DNA of 64,000 nt from Schleiferilactobacillus harbinensis DSM 16991 (GCF_000425885.1 NZ_AUEH01000014.1:1-64000), one strand, 5' to 3'. Shown: positions 53,947-63,133, counted from the stretch's first letter. Numbers and translations: made by a program. The notes: a model not told the origin generated them from the letters alone.

Positions 53947-53978
53947 AAAAAGGGTGAGGCACTTGCCCACCCCTTTTT
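53947..53978 (-). terminator. Attenuator-type terminator between malE and malF
   Basis: AAAAAGGGTG (53947-53956) pairs with CACCC(C)TTTTT (53968-53978); the minus strand shows a stem followed by TTTTT. Located between genes of one transporter, it would let more malE than malFG mRNA accumulate. Confidence 0.7.
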
Positions 53979-53988
53979 CAGAACGAAA

Positions 53989-55233
53989 TTAGTTGGCTTT
54001 AGAAATCCGTGTGACAAACGCATCAAGCTTGGCCGTGTATTGGCTTTCCTTGACGGAGCCGGTGTATGCACCATTGATCAGCGGTGTCGCGGCATCCCAA
54101 AAGGTAGCCATTTGCGGCATTTTCGGCATTAACGTGGAGTAACCAGGCTTAGACATAACCATGACCGCCTTAGCAACTGGATCGCTAGCTACTTTTTCAC
54201 TGGCCTGAGTCGCTTTGTCTGTCGGAATCTGACCGGATTCTTCATAGACAATCAGTTGTGATTCCTTATTTGTAATGAATTCAGCCAAAGCAGCGGCAGC
54301 CTTCTGGTTCTTAGCATCCGTGTGAGAGTTCACTGCGAAGGCTTCAATACCCAGGAATGCTTGCATCTGCTTCTCTTCCCCGCCAATCTTGACCGTCGGA
54401 TACGGAGCAACAGCAAAGTTGTCACCCAGGATCTTCCTCAGATTAGCCGCATCCCACGGGCCATCGATAATGGCCTGGGCATGACCGGACTTAAGCTGGT
54501 TCAACGCATTAGACGTCTGCATAACGCCTTTGTTATTCTTTTGAGCAGCCAGCCACTTCAAAGCATTGACCCCTTGTTCAGTATTAGCGGTGGTGCCCTT
54601 CAAGGTTTCGCCGTCCTTACCGAACAATTCAGTACCCGCAGAGAACATGATTGGATAGAAGTTGTACGAGTTAGAGAAGTCGGTGGCTAACACACCTTTA
54701 GAAGTCAGTGTATCCCAAGACTTTACATCTTCAGCAGTTAACTTGGACTTGTTGTAATAAATTGTCTGCGCTTGTTCAGCGAACGGGAAGGCATACATTT
54801 TATCTTTCCAAGTAACACCAGTGACAGAAACTTCGGTGTTGTTGGCTTTGACTGTCTTCTCAGCATCGGGAGACAGCGGATTGATGTAGCCGGATTCAGC
54901 TAACTGGCCCAACTGATCATTCGGTACTTCGAAGACATCAGCGGCCTTGGCCGGATCCTTGCCGACATCGGTCTTGGCATTGGCCGAGCCGTTAGGGCTT
55001 TGGGTCAATTTAACTTTGACATCAGGATACTTCTTGTTGAAATTCTTAACGATTGTCTTATAAAAAGGTACCTGAGTGGTATCAACCCAAAGACGGACAC
55101 TGCCCTTCACTGTATCTGCACTGGATTTGTTGGATGCTGTATTGGATGAATTGGAACCACCGGAACACGCAGCCAGAGCAACGGTTGCCAGTAATGTCGT
55201 ACCGACGACTGCAACTTTCTTCCATAACTTCAT
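53989..55233 (-). CDS. malE: Maltose/maltodextrin-binding lipoprotein
   Basis: 414 residues. Lipoprotein signal peptide with lipobox VALAAC; Cys23 would be lipidated. A Ser/Asn-rich linker follows. The rest is a cluster-B substrate-binding protein: VRLWVDTTQVPFYKTIVKNF at the start and AGKGKDPADVFEVP-like DVGKDPAKAADVFEVPNDQL. It delivers maltose or maltodextrins to MalFG on the outer membrane face. AGGAGG lies 6-7 nt before the ATG. First gene of the transporter operon. Confidence 0.94.
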   Translation of the reverse strand: MKLWKKVAVVGTTLLATVALAACSGGSNSSNTASNKSSADTVKGSVRLWVDTTQVPFYKTIVKNFNKKYPDVKVKLTQSPNGSANAKTDVGKDPAKAADVFEVPNDQLGQLAESGYINPLSPDAEKTVKANNTEVSVTGVTWKDKMYAFPFAEQAQTIYYNKSKLTAEDVKSWDTLTSKGVLATDFSNSYNFYPIMFSAGTELFGKDGETLKGTTANTEQGVNALKWLAAQKNNKGVMQTSNALNQLKSGHAQAIIDGPWDAANLRKILGDNFAVAPYPTVKIGGEEKQMQAFLGIEAFAVNSHTDAKNQKAAAALAEFITNKESQLIVYEESGQIPTDKATQASEKVASDPVAKAVMVMSKPGYSTLMPKMPQMATFWDAATPLINGAYTGSVKESQYTAKLDAFVTRISKAN

Positions 55234-55390
55234 GATAATTCCTCCTGTGGGACCGGCTAATGCCGGTCGCCCAAAATATCTTGTGCTTTGCGGGCCGCAG
55301 TACGGAAAGCAGTTTCATTTACTGGGTCAATACTGCGGTTAGCAAAACAGAAGTTCTGAAACACTGAATCATTTCTTGATTACGAATCTA

Positions 55391-55444
55391 TTATTACAAG
55401 CAGCCGGGTCACTTGCAAGCGGTTTACCAATGATACCGGTAACA
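55391..55444 (-). promoter_or_regulatory. malE promoter with candidate cre and MalR operator
   Basis: On the minus strand TTGCAA (55413-55418) and TAATAA (55391-55396) are 16 nt apart. A cre-like sequence (55413-55428, about 13 of 16 matches) overlaps the -35, fitting CcpA repression. Directly upstream, TGATACCGGTAACA (55431-55444) is a near-palindrome shared with the region before the second maltose unit. The rest of the 328-nt gap is a leader of about 150 nt and the 55506-55548 terminator. Confidence 0.55.
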
Positions 55445-55505
55445 AGATGGCCCACTTCAAGGACGCCGTGAACGGCGCCATGGCGGTAACGGGCCAGATA
55501 TATCA

Positions 55506-55548
55506 CAAAAGCACCCGACTCAGCCAATCAAGGTTGAATCGAGTGCTA
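55506..55548 (-). terminator. Terminator of the GH13 gene pair
   Basis: 13-nt arms (55510-55522 with 55535-55547, two mismatches) followed on the minus strand by TTTTGTG. It ends the agl-amy transcript before the malE promoter. Confidence 0.75.
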
Positions 55549-55561
55549 ACATATTAGTTAC

Positions 55562-57340
55562 TTATTTTTCCACATAAATCAGGAAACCGTTGGGGGCTAA
55601 TTGCTTGTCGGCCAGCCCTTGCTTCAGCGCAATTTCATCCTTATGCGTGTGTCTCAATGCGACCGGTTTCTCGCCCAAATTAAACACTCCGTGGACATGG
55701 GTGCCATGGTATTTGCGTACCAGGTGCACTAAACCGGTGATATCGTCTACTGTCCGCCAGTCAGTGTCCCCCTTGCTGATCACGTCCGCGTATTTCTGAC
55801 GCAGGGCAATCAGCTTTTGGAAAAAGTGCAGCATCTCTTGATCCTGCTTCTTGGGATCCCAGACCATGCACTTGCGGCAGTCCGGATCATCATGTCCGTC
55901 AATCCCAACTTCATCGCCGTAGTAAACACAGGGCGACCCCTTTTGCAAATAGGTAAACGCTTCGGTTTGCCGCATCAAATCAGCATCATCCTTGCAGACA
56001 GTGAGCAGCCGCGGTGTGTCGTGGGAATCCAAGACATTGAACATCACTTCACTGGTCTGATCAGCGTAACGCATCTGCTGCTGATTCAACAGGTCGGCCA
56101 TCGTCGTCGGCGTAATATCTTTTTTTACCACCCCGTCTTCGATCAGGGCGGTGTACGCGTAATTCATGACAGCAGAAAATTGATCGCCCTGGAGCCACGG
56201 CTGGGATGAATGCCAGACCTCCCCAAGAATGTAGAAGTCCGGCTTAGCAGCGTGGCAGACCTCGGCAAATTTCCGCCAGAAATGATGATCCACTTCGTTG
56301 GCCACATCCAACCGCCAAGCATCAATATCGAAGTTTTCGATCCAGTAATTGGCCACGGTGAGCAGATACTCCTGCACTTCTGGGTTGGCGGTGTTCAGCT
56401 TCGGCATGTGGGGCGTATTGGCAAATGTATCATAGGTAATGTTTTTGGCTTCTTCAAAATCGCCGGTCGCTTCATAGCGGGCCGGGAAGGAATGAACGTG
56501 GAACCAATTGGCGAAGTGGGATTTTTTACCCTTGGACAGGACATCCTGCCACTGGTAAGACTGGTCGCCAATATGGTTAAACACCGCATCCAGCATAACT
56601 TTGATCCCCCGCTTGTGGGCTTCATCGACCAGCTCGCGGAACAAATTTTTATCGCCAAAGTCCGGATCAATTTCTAAATAATCGATCGTGTCGTACTTAT
56701 GGTTCGAGTGGGCCCGGAAGATCGGGCAGAAATAAATGCCGTTGATACCCAGGTCTTTTAAGTAATCCAGGTGATCGATGACGCCCTGCAAGTCGCCGCC
56801 ATAGTAGTCCGTACGGCCTGGGTGCTCCTTGCTGGCCCAAGGCAGCGTCCCCGCCGGGTCATTGCCGGGATTGCCGTTGGCAAAGCGTTCCGGGAAGATC
56901 TGATACCACACGGTGTGGGTGACCCATTCCGGCACTTTGATCCGGTCAATGTCGTGGAAATACGGCAGGCGGAACATCGCCGCATGTTTGATGCCCACCG
57001 GGGTGGCGGGGAAGAAACCCCGATCGCCGTAACCGATCGTGGTCGGCTCTTTCGCGGCATCAGTCAATTCAAACCCGTATTGCACTCGTTTAGTGGCACT
57101 GCTGACGGTGACGCCCCAATAATCGTATACGTCCGTTTGGGCAATGATGCGCATCGGGGTGCGGTCGTAGGACCACGCATAGTCACCGTCTCGTTCTACC
57201 TGGTCATAGGGATCCCCCCAGATGCAATCTACTGCTGCGATGTCACCGCGCCTGGTGCGCAGGCGCAGGCGCAGTTCGTCAGGGGTATACAGGCTGGCGT
57301 ATTCGCTCTCGGGGCGATGATAAATTGCTGCTTTTTCCAT
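55562..57340 (-). CDS. Neopullulanase/maltogenic amylase-type glycosidase (GH13)
   Basis: 592 residues. An N-terminal dimerisation beta-domain (about residues 1-125) marks the GH13 subfamily 20. The catalytic barrel has the nucleophile in AWRLDVANEVDHHFW, the acid in FYILGEVWHSSQPW and the third acid in FNVLDSHDTPRLL. It hydrolyses maltodextrins or cyclomaltodextrins inside the cell; there is no signal peptide. It starts 6 nt after the agl stop with AAGGAG before the ATG, so the two enzymes are co-translated. Confidence 0.92.
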   Translation of the reverse strand: MEKAAIYHRPESEYASLYTPDELRLRLRTRRGDIAAVDCIWGDPYDQVERDGDYAWSYDRTPMRIIAQTDVYDYWGVTVSSATKRVQYGFELTDAAKEPTTIGYGDRGFFPATPVGIKHAAMFRLPYFHDIDRIKVPEWVTHTVWYQIFPERFANGNPGNDPAGTLPWASKEHPGRTDYYGGDLQGVIDHLDYLKDLGINGIYFCPIFRAHSNHKYDTIDYLEIDPDFGDKNLFRELVDEAHKRGIKVMLDAVFNHIGDQSYQWQDVLSKGKKSHFANWFHVHSFPARYEATGDFEEAKNITYDTFANTPHMPKLNTANPEVQEYLLTVANYWIENFDIDAWRLDVANEVDHHFWRKFAEVCHAAKPDFYILGEVWHSSQPWLQGDQFSAVMNYAYTALIEDGVVKKDITPTTMADLLNQQQMRYADQTSEVMFNVLDSHDTPRLLTVCKDDADLMRQTEAFTYLQKGSPCVYYGDEVGIDGHDDPDCRKCMVWDPKKQDQEMLHFFQKLIALRQKYADVISKGDTDWRTVDDITGLVHLVRKYHGTHVHGVFNLGEKPVALRHTHKDEIALKQGLADKQLAPNGFLIYVEK

Positions 57341-57346
57341 AATTAG

Positions 57347-59029
57347 TTAGTTCTCCTTCTGCTTGATCGTCAAAATTGTGCTGCTCCAGGGACTCAGTGT
57401 CAGCTGATCGGCCGCCTGCTGAACGGTCCCAACAGTCAATTGCTGTTTGGGCTCACCGGCCCAAGCACTGGGCAGGGTCACCGTATGTTTGGTATCCGTG
57501 GTGTTGACCAGCACCAATGCCGTCTCATTGGCCAGGGTGCGGGTATAGGCGAACAGCCACGGCGCCCAGTTCTGCAATTGCCAAGCGCCGCTGGTGAACA
57601 GCGGTTGCTGCTTCAAGGCAAAGAGCTGCTGATAGTGATGCCAGACGCTGTCCGGATCCACCATCTGCTGACTGACTGGCGTACCGTTTTGATTCACTGC
57701 CAGCCACGGGGCAACGGTAGAAAAGCCATGCCCCACCCCGTCGGACCAGGGCAAGGGGGCCCGTGCCGTCAATTTGTGCGTGGCATTGACGTTTTCTAAA
57801 ATCCGTCCCGCTGACCAGCCCGCCGCCTTGGCCGCATCGGCAAACGCCGTTACCGTGGGGTCGCCGAACGCGGCCAAGCTGGCCAGCGTGCCGTTGCTCA
57901 ACCCCAGTTCATCGCCGTAATACAGCACTGGCAGCCCGCGCTGTAAGTACATCAAGGTGGCCAGCGATTTGGCCGACCGCTGGGGATAGCGATGGCTGCC
58001 CACCCGGGTTGCCAGCCGGGCCATGTCGTGGTTGCCCCAATACAGTGTTAGGCGCCGCGGCGGCAGCAAGGTTTGCTGCCAATCAGTCATCACTTGCTTA
58101 AAACTCAGCCAATCTAAGCTCTGGGGCTGATAATCCATGGGCACTTTATCCCTTTTCGACCGCGGTTTCGTGGGGAAATAGCGGAACGAGATCACCGCAT
58201 CCGCCATGTTGGCATTCGGCCGAGTATAATCTGCCGCCAGATTCACCGTAGCGCTGGCTGCCTCCCCCAGAATGAAGAGGTCGGGATGGTCGGCTTTGAC
58301 CCCAGCAACAAATTCCCCTAAGTAGGGCTGCACCGCCGGCAAATTGGCAAACATGCCTTCTGCCACCACTGGTGCCGCTCCGTCAGTGGGATAATTCTGA
58401 TGCAGATCGGCTTTGGCCAAATGGATAAAAGCGTCCAGGCGCAAGCCGTCGATACCCAGATCAGCCCAGTATTTGGCTACTTTAATCATTTCCGCCCGCA
58501 CCTGGGGATTGCGCCAATTCAGATCCGGCATCCGCCGTTCAAATAAGTGGAAATAATAGCGATCAGCGACAGTGGGGTGCTGTGTCCAGACACTGCCGCC
58601 AAAAAAGGAACCCCAATTGTTGGGTTTCTGACCGTCATGCCCATCCGCCCAGATGTAGTAATCGTAATAGGGGTTGTCCGGACCTTGCAATGCGCCTTGA
58701 AACCAAGGGTGCTGGTCAGATGTATGGTTCAAGACCATGTCCAGCACGATCCGCAACCCGCGGGCGTGGGCGGCGGCAACCAAAGCTTTGAAATCCGCCA
58801 GCGTCCCCAGTTGCGGATCAATGGCATAAAAATCAGACACGTCGTAGCCGTTATCGACTTGGGGGGATTGAAAAATTGGATTCAACCAAAGCGTATTGAC
58901 ACCCAGTTGGGTGAAATAATCTAGTTTCTGAGTGATCCCCGCTAAATCACCAATCCCATCGCCGTTGCTGTCCTTGAAACTCTTTGGATACACTTGATAG
59001 ACGATCGCGTTATCGTACCATGCTGCCAT
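57347..59029 (-). CDS. Alpha-glucosidase, oligo-1,6-glucosidase type (GH13)
   Basis: 560 residues. N-terminal YQVYPKSFKDSNGDGIGDLA is the usual GH13 subfamily 31 start. The nucleophile is in IDGLRLDAFIHLAK, the acid in LFILGEAAS, and the third acid in LYWGNHDMARLATR. It releases glucose from alpha-1,6 or alpha-1,4 oligosaccharides in the cytoplasm (isomaltose, panose, dextrin ends). First gene of its two-gene unit, with its own regulatory region upstream. Confidence 0.92.
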   Translation of the reverse strand: MAAWYDNAIVYQVYPKSFKDSNGDGIGDLAGITQKLDYFTQLGVNTLWLNPIFQSPQVDNGYDVSDFYAIDPQLGTLADFKALVAAAHARGLRIVLDMVLNHTSDQHPWFQGALQGPDNPYYDYYIWADGHDGQKPNNWGSFFGGSVWTQHPTVADRYYFHLFERRMPDLNWRNPQVRAEMIKVAKYWADLGIDGLRLDAFIHLAKADLHQNYPTDGAAPVVAEGMFANLPAVQPYLGEFVAGVKADHPDLFILGEAASATVNLAADYTRPNANMADAVISFRYFPTKPRSKRDKVPMDYQPQSLDWLSFKQVMTDWQQTLLPPRRLTLYWGNHDMARLATRVGSHRYPQRSAKSLATLMYLQRGLPVLYYGDELGLSNGTLASLAAFGDPTVTAFADAAKAAGWSAGRILENVNATHKLTARAPLPWSDGVGHGFSTVAPWLAVNQNGTPVSQQMVDPDSVWHHYQQLFALKQQPLFTSGAWQLQNWAPWLFAYTRTLANETALVLVNTTDTKHTVTLPSAWAGEPKQQLTVGTVQQAADQLTLSPWSSTILTIKQKEN

Positions 59030-59070
59030 TAGCTTTTTGCTCCTCTCTCAACTAACTGCATTCACCTTAA

Positions 59071-59119
59071 ACGAAAGCGTATGCAAAGGCAATTGTATCT
59101 GGACATGTTATCGGTAACA
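59071..59119 (-). promoter_or_regulatory. Candidate cre and MalR operator upstream of the GH13 genes
   Basis: On the minus strand TTGCATACGCTTTCGT (59071-59086) matches cre at 14 of 16 positions. Upstream, TGTTATCGGTAACA (59106-59119) is an almost perfect 14-nt palindrome with a central CGG/CCG core, and it matches 12 of 14 bases of the site before malE. I see no clear -35/-10 pair, so the exact promoter is unresolved. Confidence 0.5.
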
Positions 59120-59133
59120 CAAGACAACGGTAC

Positions 59134-59162
59134 AAAAAAAGACTTGGCGCTTTCTCCAAGTC
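59134..59162 (-). terminator. Terminator of malR
   Basis: GACTTGG (59141-59147) pairs with CCAAGTC (59156-59162), and the minus strand continues with seven T residues. Confidence 0.85.
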
Positions 59163-59177
59163 TCAATCTGCTGCGGC

Positions 59178-60149
59178 CTACTTCGGCTGCCCTTCCTGGG
59201 GCGGCCGAGTCGTACCCCGGGGCACTAAGGTTGGGACAAATACCTCATGGCCCTGGGGGGCACCGTTTTCTTCTATTTTATGGAGCACCATCCGGCCGGT
59301 TTCGTACCCCATCTTTTGAACTGGCTGGCGAATCGTGGTGAGCTGCGGTGAGCCGATGCGATCTAAAAAAACGCCATCAAAACCGATCACCCCATAATCG
59401 TCCGGAATCTGCCCGCCCTGGTGCTGGACGGCCCGCTCCACACCAATCGCCAATCGATCAGAAGCGCAGACAAAGCAAGTGTTTTGGGGAAACTCGGCAA
59501 AGTGTTTAGTGATCACCTGGTCTGAAATATGCGAGCGGTTGTCCATCTGAAAAACTTTCGGCGGCGCATGATGGGCCGCCATCGCCAGAGTATACCCTTT
59601 TTCTCGAGACTCGGCGAATGAATCAGGCAAATTGATGCCCACGAAAACCACAGTGGTGTAACCGCAGGCAAATGCATAATTCGTACTGGTGCGCGTCCCC
59701 AAGATGTTGTCGGTGTCCACATAATCTAAGCCCATTTGATTTTCCCCATATAGCACGATGGGCTTCTCCACAGTTTCCAACCAGCCGTAATCCTTGTTGC
59801 GCATGCCGGTGACAACGTAACCGTCACAGGTGCCGACATCCAAACTATTTTTTGTCATCAATTGCAGCGCGTAATTTTTTTCATCTAAAGCATCCGCTAA
59901 ACCCGCCAGTAAATTCATATAGTACGGTTCCACGGTGTCCATTCTTTCTAAGATAAAGAGTTTCACGATCTGGGTCCGATTATTGGCCAGCGCCTTAGCC
60001 GCGAAGTTCGGTTGATAATTCAATTCGCTCATCGCTGCGTAAACCAGATCCCGCAACTCTTTGGTTACCTTTTCCGGGTGATTGATCACTCGGGACACGG
60101 TCATTTTTGACACGTGAGCTTTTGCGGCTACATCCCCTAAAGTTGCCAC
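59178..60149 (-). CDS. malR: LacI-family regulator of the maltose genes (MalR)
   Basis: 323 residues. Helix-turn-helix TLGDVAAKAHVSKMTVSRVI at the N-terminus, hinge QPNFAAKALANNRTQ, then a sugar-binding core. It lies directly upstream of the maltose enzymes, so it most likely represses or activates them with maltose or a derivative as effector. GTG 60149 is preferred to the ATG two codons above, because AAGG touches that ATG but is 6 nt from the GTG. The C-terminal tail is Pro/Arg-rich. Confidence 0.9.
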   Translation of the reverse strand: MATLGDVAAKAHVSKMTVSRVINHPEKVTKELRDLVYAAMSELNYQPNFAAKALANNRTQIVKLFILERMDTVEPYYMNLLAGLADALDEKNYALQLMTKNSLDVGTCDGYVVTGMRNKDYGWLETVEKPIVLYGENQMGLDYVDTDNILGTRTSTNYAFACGYTTVVFVGINLPDSFAESREKGYTLAMAAHHAPPKVFQMDNRSHISDQVITKHFAEFPQNTCFVCASDRLAIGVERAVQHQGGQIPDDYGVIGFDGVFLDRIGSPQLTTIRQPVQKMGYETGRMVLHKIEENGAPQGHEVFVPTLVPRGTTRPPQEGQPK

Positions 60150-60234
60150 GCTCATCCTTCTTTCTGCCAGCGGTATCTTGCACCGCCTGTTCGTTTGTAC
60201 TAAGCTAATTCTATTAGTGTGAGGAGCTGATTAA

Positions 60235-61554
60235 ATGTCGAAAGTAATTACCGCCGCGCAAATTGCTGCTTATGCCCAAGAAACTCAGGCACAGCCCGCG
60301 GCGGCCGTCCTAGCCGGCGCGGTGCAGAAAAATGGCATCTATGCTGCCAGCTATAATCATACCAGTACGCTGGCCCTGGATCCCACCTTTTCCGTCGAAG
60401 TGGATACCGGTGCCGTCAGCAACCAGAAACATTCCGGCCGCTGCTGGCTATTCGCCGCTTTGAACATGCTGCGCCACGAGTTCGCCAAGACCCATCAGGT
60501 CAAGGACTTTGAACTGTCCCAGAACTATGACTCATTCTACGATCGATTAGAAAAGGCCAACTGGTTCTATGAGCAAATCATTGCCAGCGCGGATCTGCCG
60601 AAGACCGACCGAAAAGTCGCTAAGCTTTTGGCCGCACCAGACGATGATGGCGGTCAATGGTCTTATGCCGTGGCTTTGACCCAGAAATACGGGGTCGTAC
60701 CCAAGAGCGTCATGCCGGAAACGACCAGCTCCGAAGCAACGACACAGTATTCCAATGTCTTGAACACCAAACTGCGTAAAGACGCGATTGCCCTGCGCCA
60801 AATGATTCATGAGAACGCCGAGGCTGCGGCCGTGGACGCAAAAAAGCAGGAATTTCTTGCTGAGGTTTACCGGATCACCGCTTACGCCTTCGGTGAACCG
60901 CCGAAAGAGTTCACATATCAATATCGGGACGACAAGCAGGAATTTCACACGATTCATACCACACCGCAAGAATTCTTAAAAAACGAATTCAAGCAGGCTT
61001 TGGGCGATTACGTCTGCTTTGCCAGCGATCCCCAAAGCGACAAAAGCTACAACACGTTGTATACCGTGGATACCCAGGGCAACGTAGTCGGTGGGACGCC
61101 GATGCGCCTGTTGAACGTGGCACCGGACCGCTTGAAGGCCCTCTGCGTCCAGCTGCTCCAGGACAATACCCCAATTTGGTTCGGCTGCGACGTGACAGAG
61201 AACATGGATCGCGTCGCCGGCACCCTTTACGGCAACCTGTATGATACGGACAACTTGTTCGGCATTCAGGTCAACCGGGATAAGGCGCTGCGGCTGGATA
61301 CCGGTCAAGGCATGGTGTCCCATGCCATGACCCTGACCGGCGTTGACCTCGTTGGTGGTCAGCCGACTAAGTGGAAAGTGGAAAATTCATGGGGCGATAA
61401 GAACGGGCACAAAGGCTATTTTACCATGGATGACGCTTGGTTCGATGCTTACGTCTACGAGGCAGTTATTCCCACTAAATATATGACCGCCGCCGAGGCC
61501 GAAGCGTGGCACGGCGAGGCGCATGTATTACCCGCCTGGGATGCCTTAGATTAA
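60235..61554 (+). CDS. pepC: Aminopeptidase C (C1B cysteine peptidase), first copy
   Basis: 439 residues. Papain-like bleomycin-hydrolase family: catalytic Cys in HSGRCWLFAALNMLRH (about residue 69), His in MVSHAMTLTGV (about 363) and Asn in KVENSWGDKNGHKG (about 384). It removes N-terminal residues from peptides in the cytoplasm, as a hexameric cage in the family. GAGGAG before the ATG. Divergent from malR and followed by a paralogue. Confidence 0.95.
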   Translation: MSKVITAAQIAAYAQETQAQPAAAVLAGAVQKNGIYAASYNHTSTLALDPTFSVEVDTGAVSNQKHSGRCWLFAALNMLRHEFAKTHQVKDFELSQNYDSFYDRLEKANWFYEQIIASADLPKTDRKVAKLLAAPDDDGGQWSYAVALTQKYGVVPKSVMPETTSSEATTQYSNVLNTKLRKDAIALRQMIHENAEAAAVDAKKQEFLAEVYRITAYAFGEPPKEFTYQYRDDKQEFHTIHTTPQEFLKNEFKQALGDYVCFASDPQSDKSYNTLYTVDTQGNVVGGTPMRLLNVAPDRLKALCVQLLQDNTPIWFGCDVTENMDRVAGTLYGNLYDTDNLFGIQVNRDKALRLDTGQGMVSHAMTLTGVDLVGGQPTKWKVENSWGDKNGHKGYFTMDDAWFDAYVYEAVIPTKYMTAAEAEAWHGEAHVLPAWDALD

Positions 61555-61628
61555 CCCGTTGTACTGCCCTGTCTTTCAGGGTAAGATGGAAACAAGCGTG
61601 ACGGGTTTCTTCATTAACTGAGAAACCC
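61553..61628 (+). promoter_or_regulatory. Overlapping alternative hairpins between the two C1B peptidase genes
   Basis: AACCCGT (61553-61559) can pair with ACGGGTT (61601-61607), and GGGTTTCT (61603-61610) can pair with AGAAACCC (61621-61628). The two stems share bases 61603-61607, so they exclude each other. The first resembles a terminator followed by TTCTTCATT. The second could act as an antiterminator or a second weak terminator. Confidence 0.45.
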
Positions 61629-61669
61629 ATCAGCGAACATTCGATATTTGTTTATAGGAGGTCACCTTT

Positions 61670-63013
61670 TTGGCAAAAGAAATTACTGCCCAGGACATCG
61701 CTGGGTACAAAGAAACGACCGCAAAGACACCGAAGTCCAGTGCTTTGCAAAACACCGTCATGAAGAACGGCATCCTGGCGTCCAGTGAAAATATGGCCAG
61801 CCAGGTCGCAATGGATCCGGTTTTCTCCGTTGAAATCGACACCGGCTCTGTTGCCAACCAGAAACAATCCGGCCGCTGCTGGATGTTCGCGGCTTTGAAC
61901 ACAATGCGTCACCCGATTCAAGCCCAATACAAACTGAAGGGCTTCGAATTATCCCAAAACTACACTAACTTCTGGGATAAGTTCGAAAAGTCTAACTGGT
62001 TCTACGAAAACATTATTGACACCGCTGGTCTGCCCTTGGGCGATCGGAAAGTTGACTTCCTGTTGGCGACGCCGCAACAAGATGGCGGCCAATGGGATAT
62101 GCTGATGGCCTTGATCGAGAAGTACGGCGTCGTACCTCAAAGCGTTATGCCTGAAACATACAACTCCTCCAAGTCTAACGAGCTGAACGCTACCTTGAAC
62201 CTGAAGCTGCGGGCTGATGCTGTTAAACTGCGCACGCTGGTTAAGGAAGGTGCCGATGATACCCAGATTGGTGAAGCTAAGGACAAGATGTTATCCGAAG
62301 TTTACCGCATTCTGGTCTATAGCCTGGGCAACCCGCCGACAAAGTTTGACTGGGAATACAAGAACGACGATGGGGACTATACCCGGGATCGCGATTTGAC
62401 CCCGCAAACTTTCTTCCGCAAATATGTCGGTTGGAATACGCCGGATTACATTTCGATCATCAACTCCCCGACGGACGATAAGCCGTACAAGCACGTCTAC
62501 ACCGTTGAGTTCCTGGGCAACGTCGTGGGCGGCCGGCAAGTACGCCACTTGAACTTGGACATCGACACCTTCAAGCAATTAGCCGTCAAGCAATTGCAAG
62601 CCGGCGAGACCGTCTGGTTCGGTTCCGATGTCGGCAAGAGTTCTGAACGGCAAAAGGGGATCATGGACACCGACTTCTATCATGTCGATGACCTCTTCGA
62701 CGTTGATCTGACCATGACCAAGGCGGAACGCCTGGATTACGGCGAGTCCTTGATGACCCACGCCATGGTCCTCACCGGGGTTGATCTGGTGGACGGCAAG
62801 CCGACCAAGTGGAAGGTTGAAAACTCTTGGGGCGACAAGGTTGGGACAAAGGGCTACTTCGTGATGAGCGACAAGTGGTTTGATCAATTTGTTTACCAAG
62901 TTGTCATCAACAAGAAGTTCCTGCCAGCTGACCTGAAGCAAGCCTTCGAGTCCGAGTTTGACCAGCCTAAGGTTCTCGCACCGTGGGATCCGATGGGTGC
63001 GTTGGCTCTTTAA
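61670..63013 (+). CDS. C1B cysteine aminopeptidase, second copy (PepC/PepE/PepG type)
   Basis: 447 residues. Catalytic Cys in QSGRCWMFAALNTMRH (about residue 69), His in LMTHAMVLTGVDL and Asn in KVENSWGDKVGTKG. It is clearly homologous to the upstream gene along its whole length and so a tandem duplicate that has diverged. In lactobacilli such paralogues include endopeptidases PepE/PepG; whether this copy is an amino- or endopeptidase cannot be read here. The start is TTG with GGAGGTCACC 3-4 nt before it. Confidence 0.92.
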   Translation: MAKEITAQDIAGYKETTAKTPKSSALQNTVMKNGILASSENMASQVAMDPVFSVEIDTGSVANQKQSGRCWMFAALNTMRHPIQAQYKLKGFELSQNYTNFWDKFEKSNWFYENIIDTAGLPLGDRKVDFLLATPQQDGGQWDMLMALIEKYGVVPQSVMPETYNSSKSNELNATLNLKLRADAVKLRTLVKEGADDTQIGEAKDKMLSEVYRILVYSLGNPPTKFDWEYKNDDGDYTRDRDLTPQTFFRKYVGWNTPDYISIINSPTDDKPYKHVYTVEFLGNVVGGRQVRHLNLDIDTFKQLAVKQLQAGETVWFGSDVGKSSERQKGIMDTDFYHVDDLFDVDLTMTKAERLDYGESLMTHAMVLTGVDLVDGKPTKWKVENSWGDKVGTKGYFVMSDKWFDQFVYQVVINKKFLPADLKQAFESEFDQPKVLAPWDPMGALAL

Positions 63014-63029
63014 TTTGATCCTGTAATAA

Positions 63030-63058
63030 GGCGTCCTGCCACGGCAGGACGCCTTTTT
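63030..63058 (+). terminator. Terminator of the second peptidase gene
   Basis: Perfect 11-bp stem (63030-63040 with 63043-63053), followed by TTTTT. Confidence 0.93.
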
Positions 63059-63084
63059 CAATACTGTTGTCCACTGGCTGGCTA

Positions 63085-63093
63085 TGTTAGAAT
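63085..63093 (+). promoter_or_regulatory. Extended -10 promoter of kup
   Basis: TGTTAGAAT, an extended -10 about 40 nt before the GTG start. The -35 is unclear. Confidence 0.4.
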
Positions 63094-63133
63094 GACTTCA
63101 ATGAAACTTTAAAAAGTATTGGGGTGTGCAATC

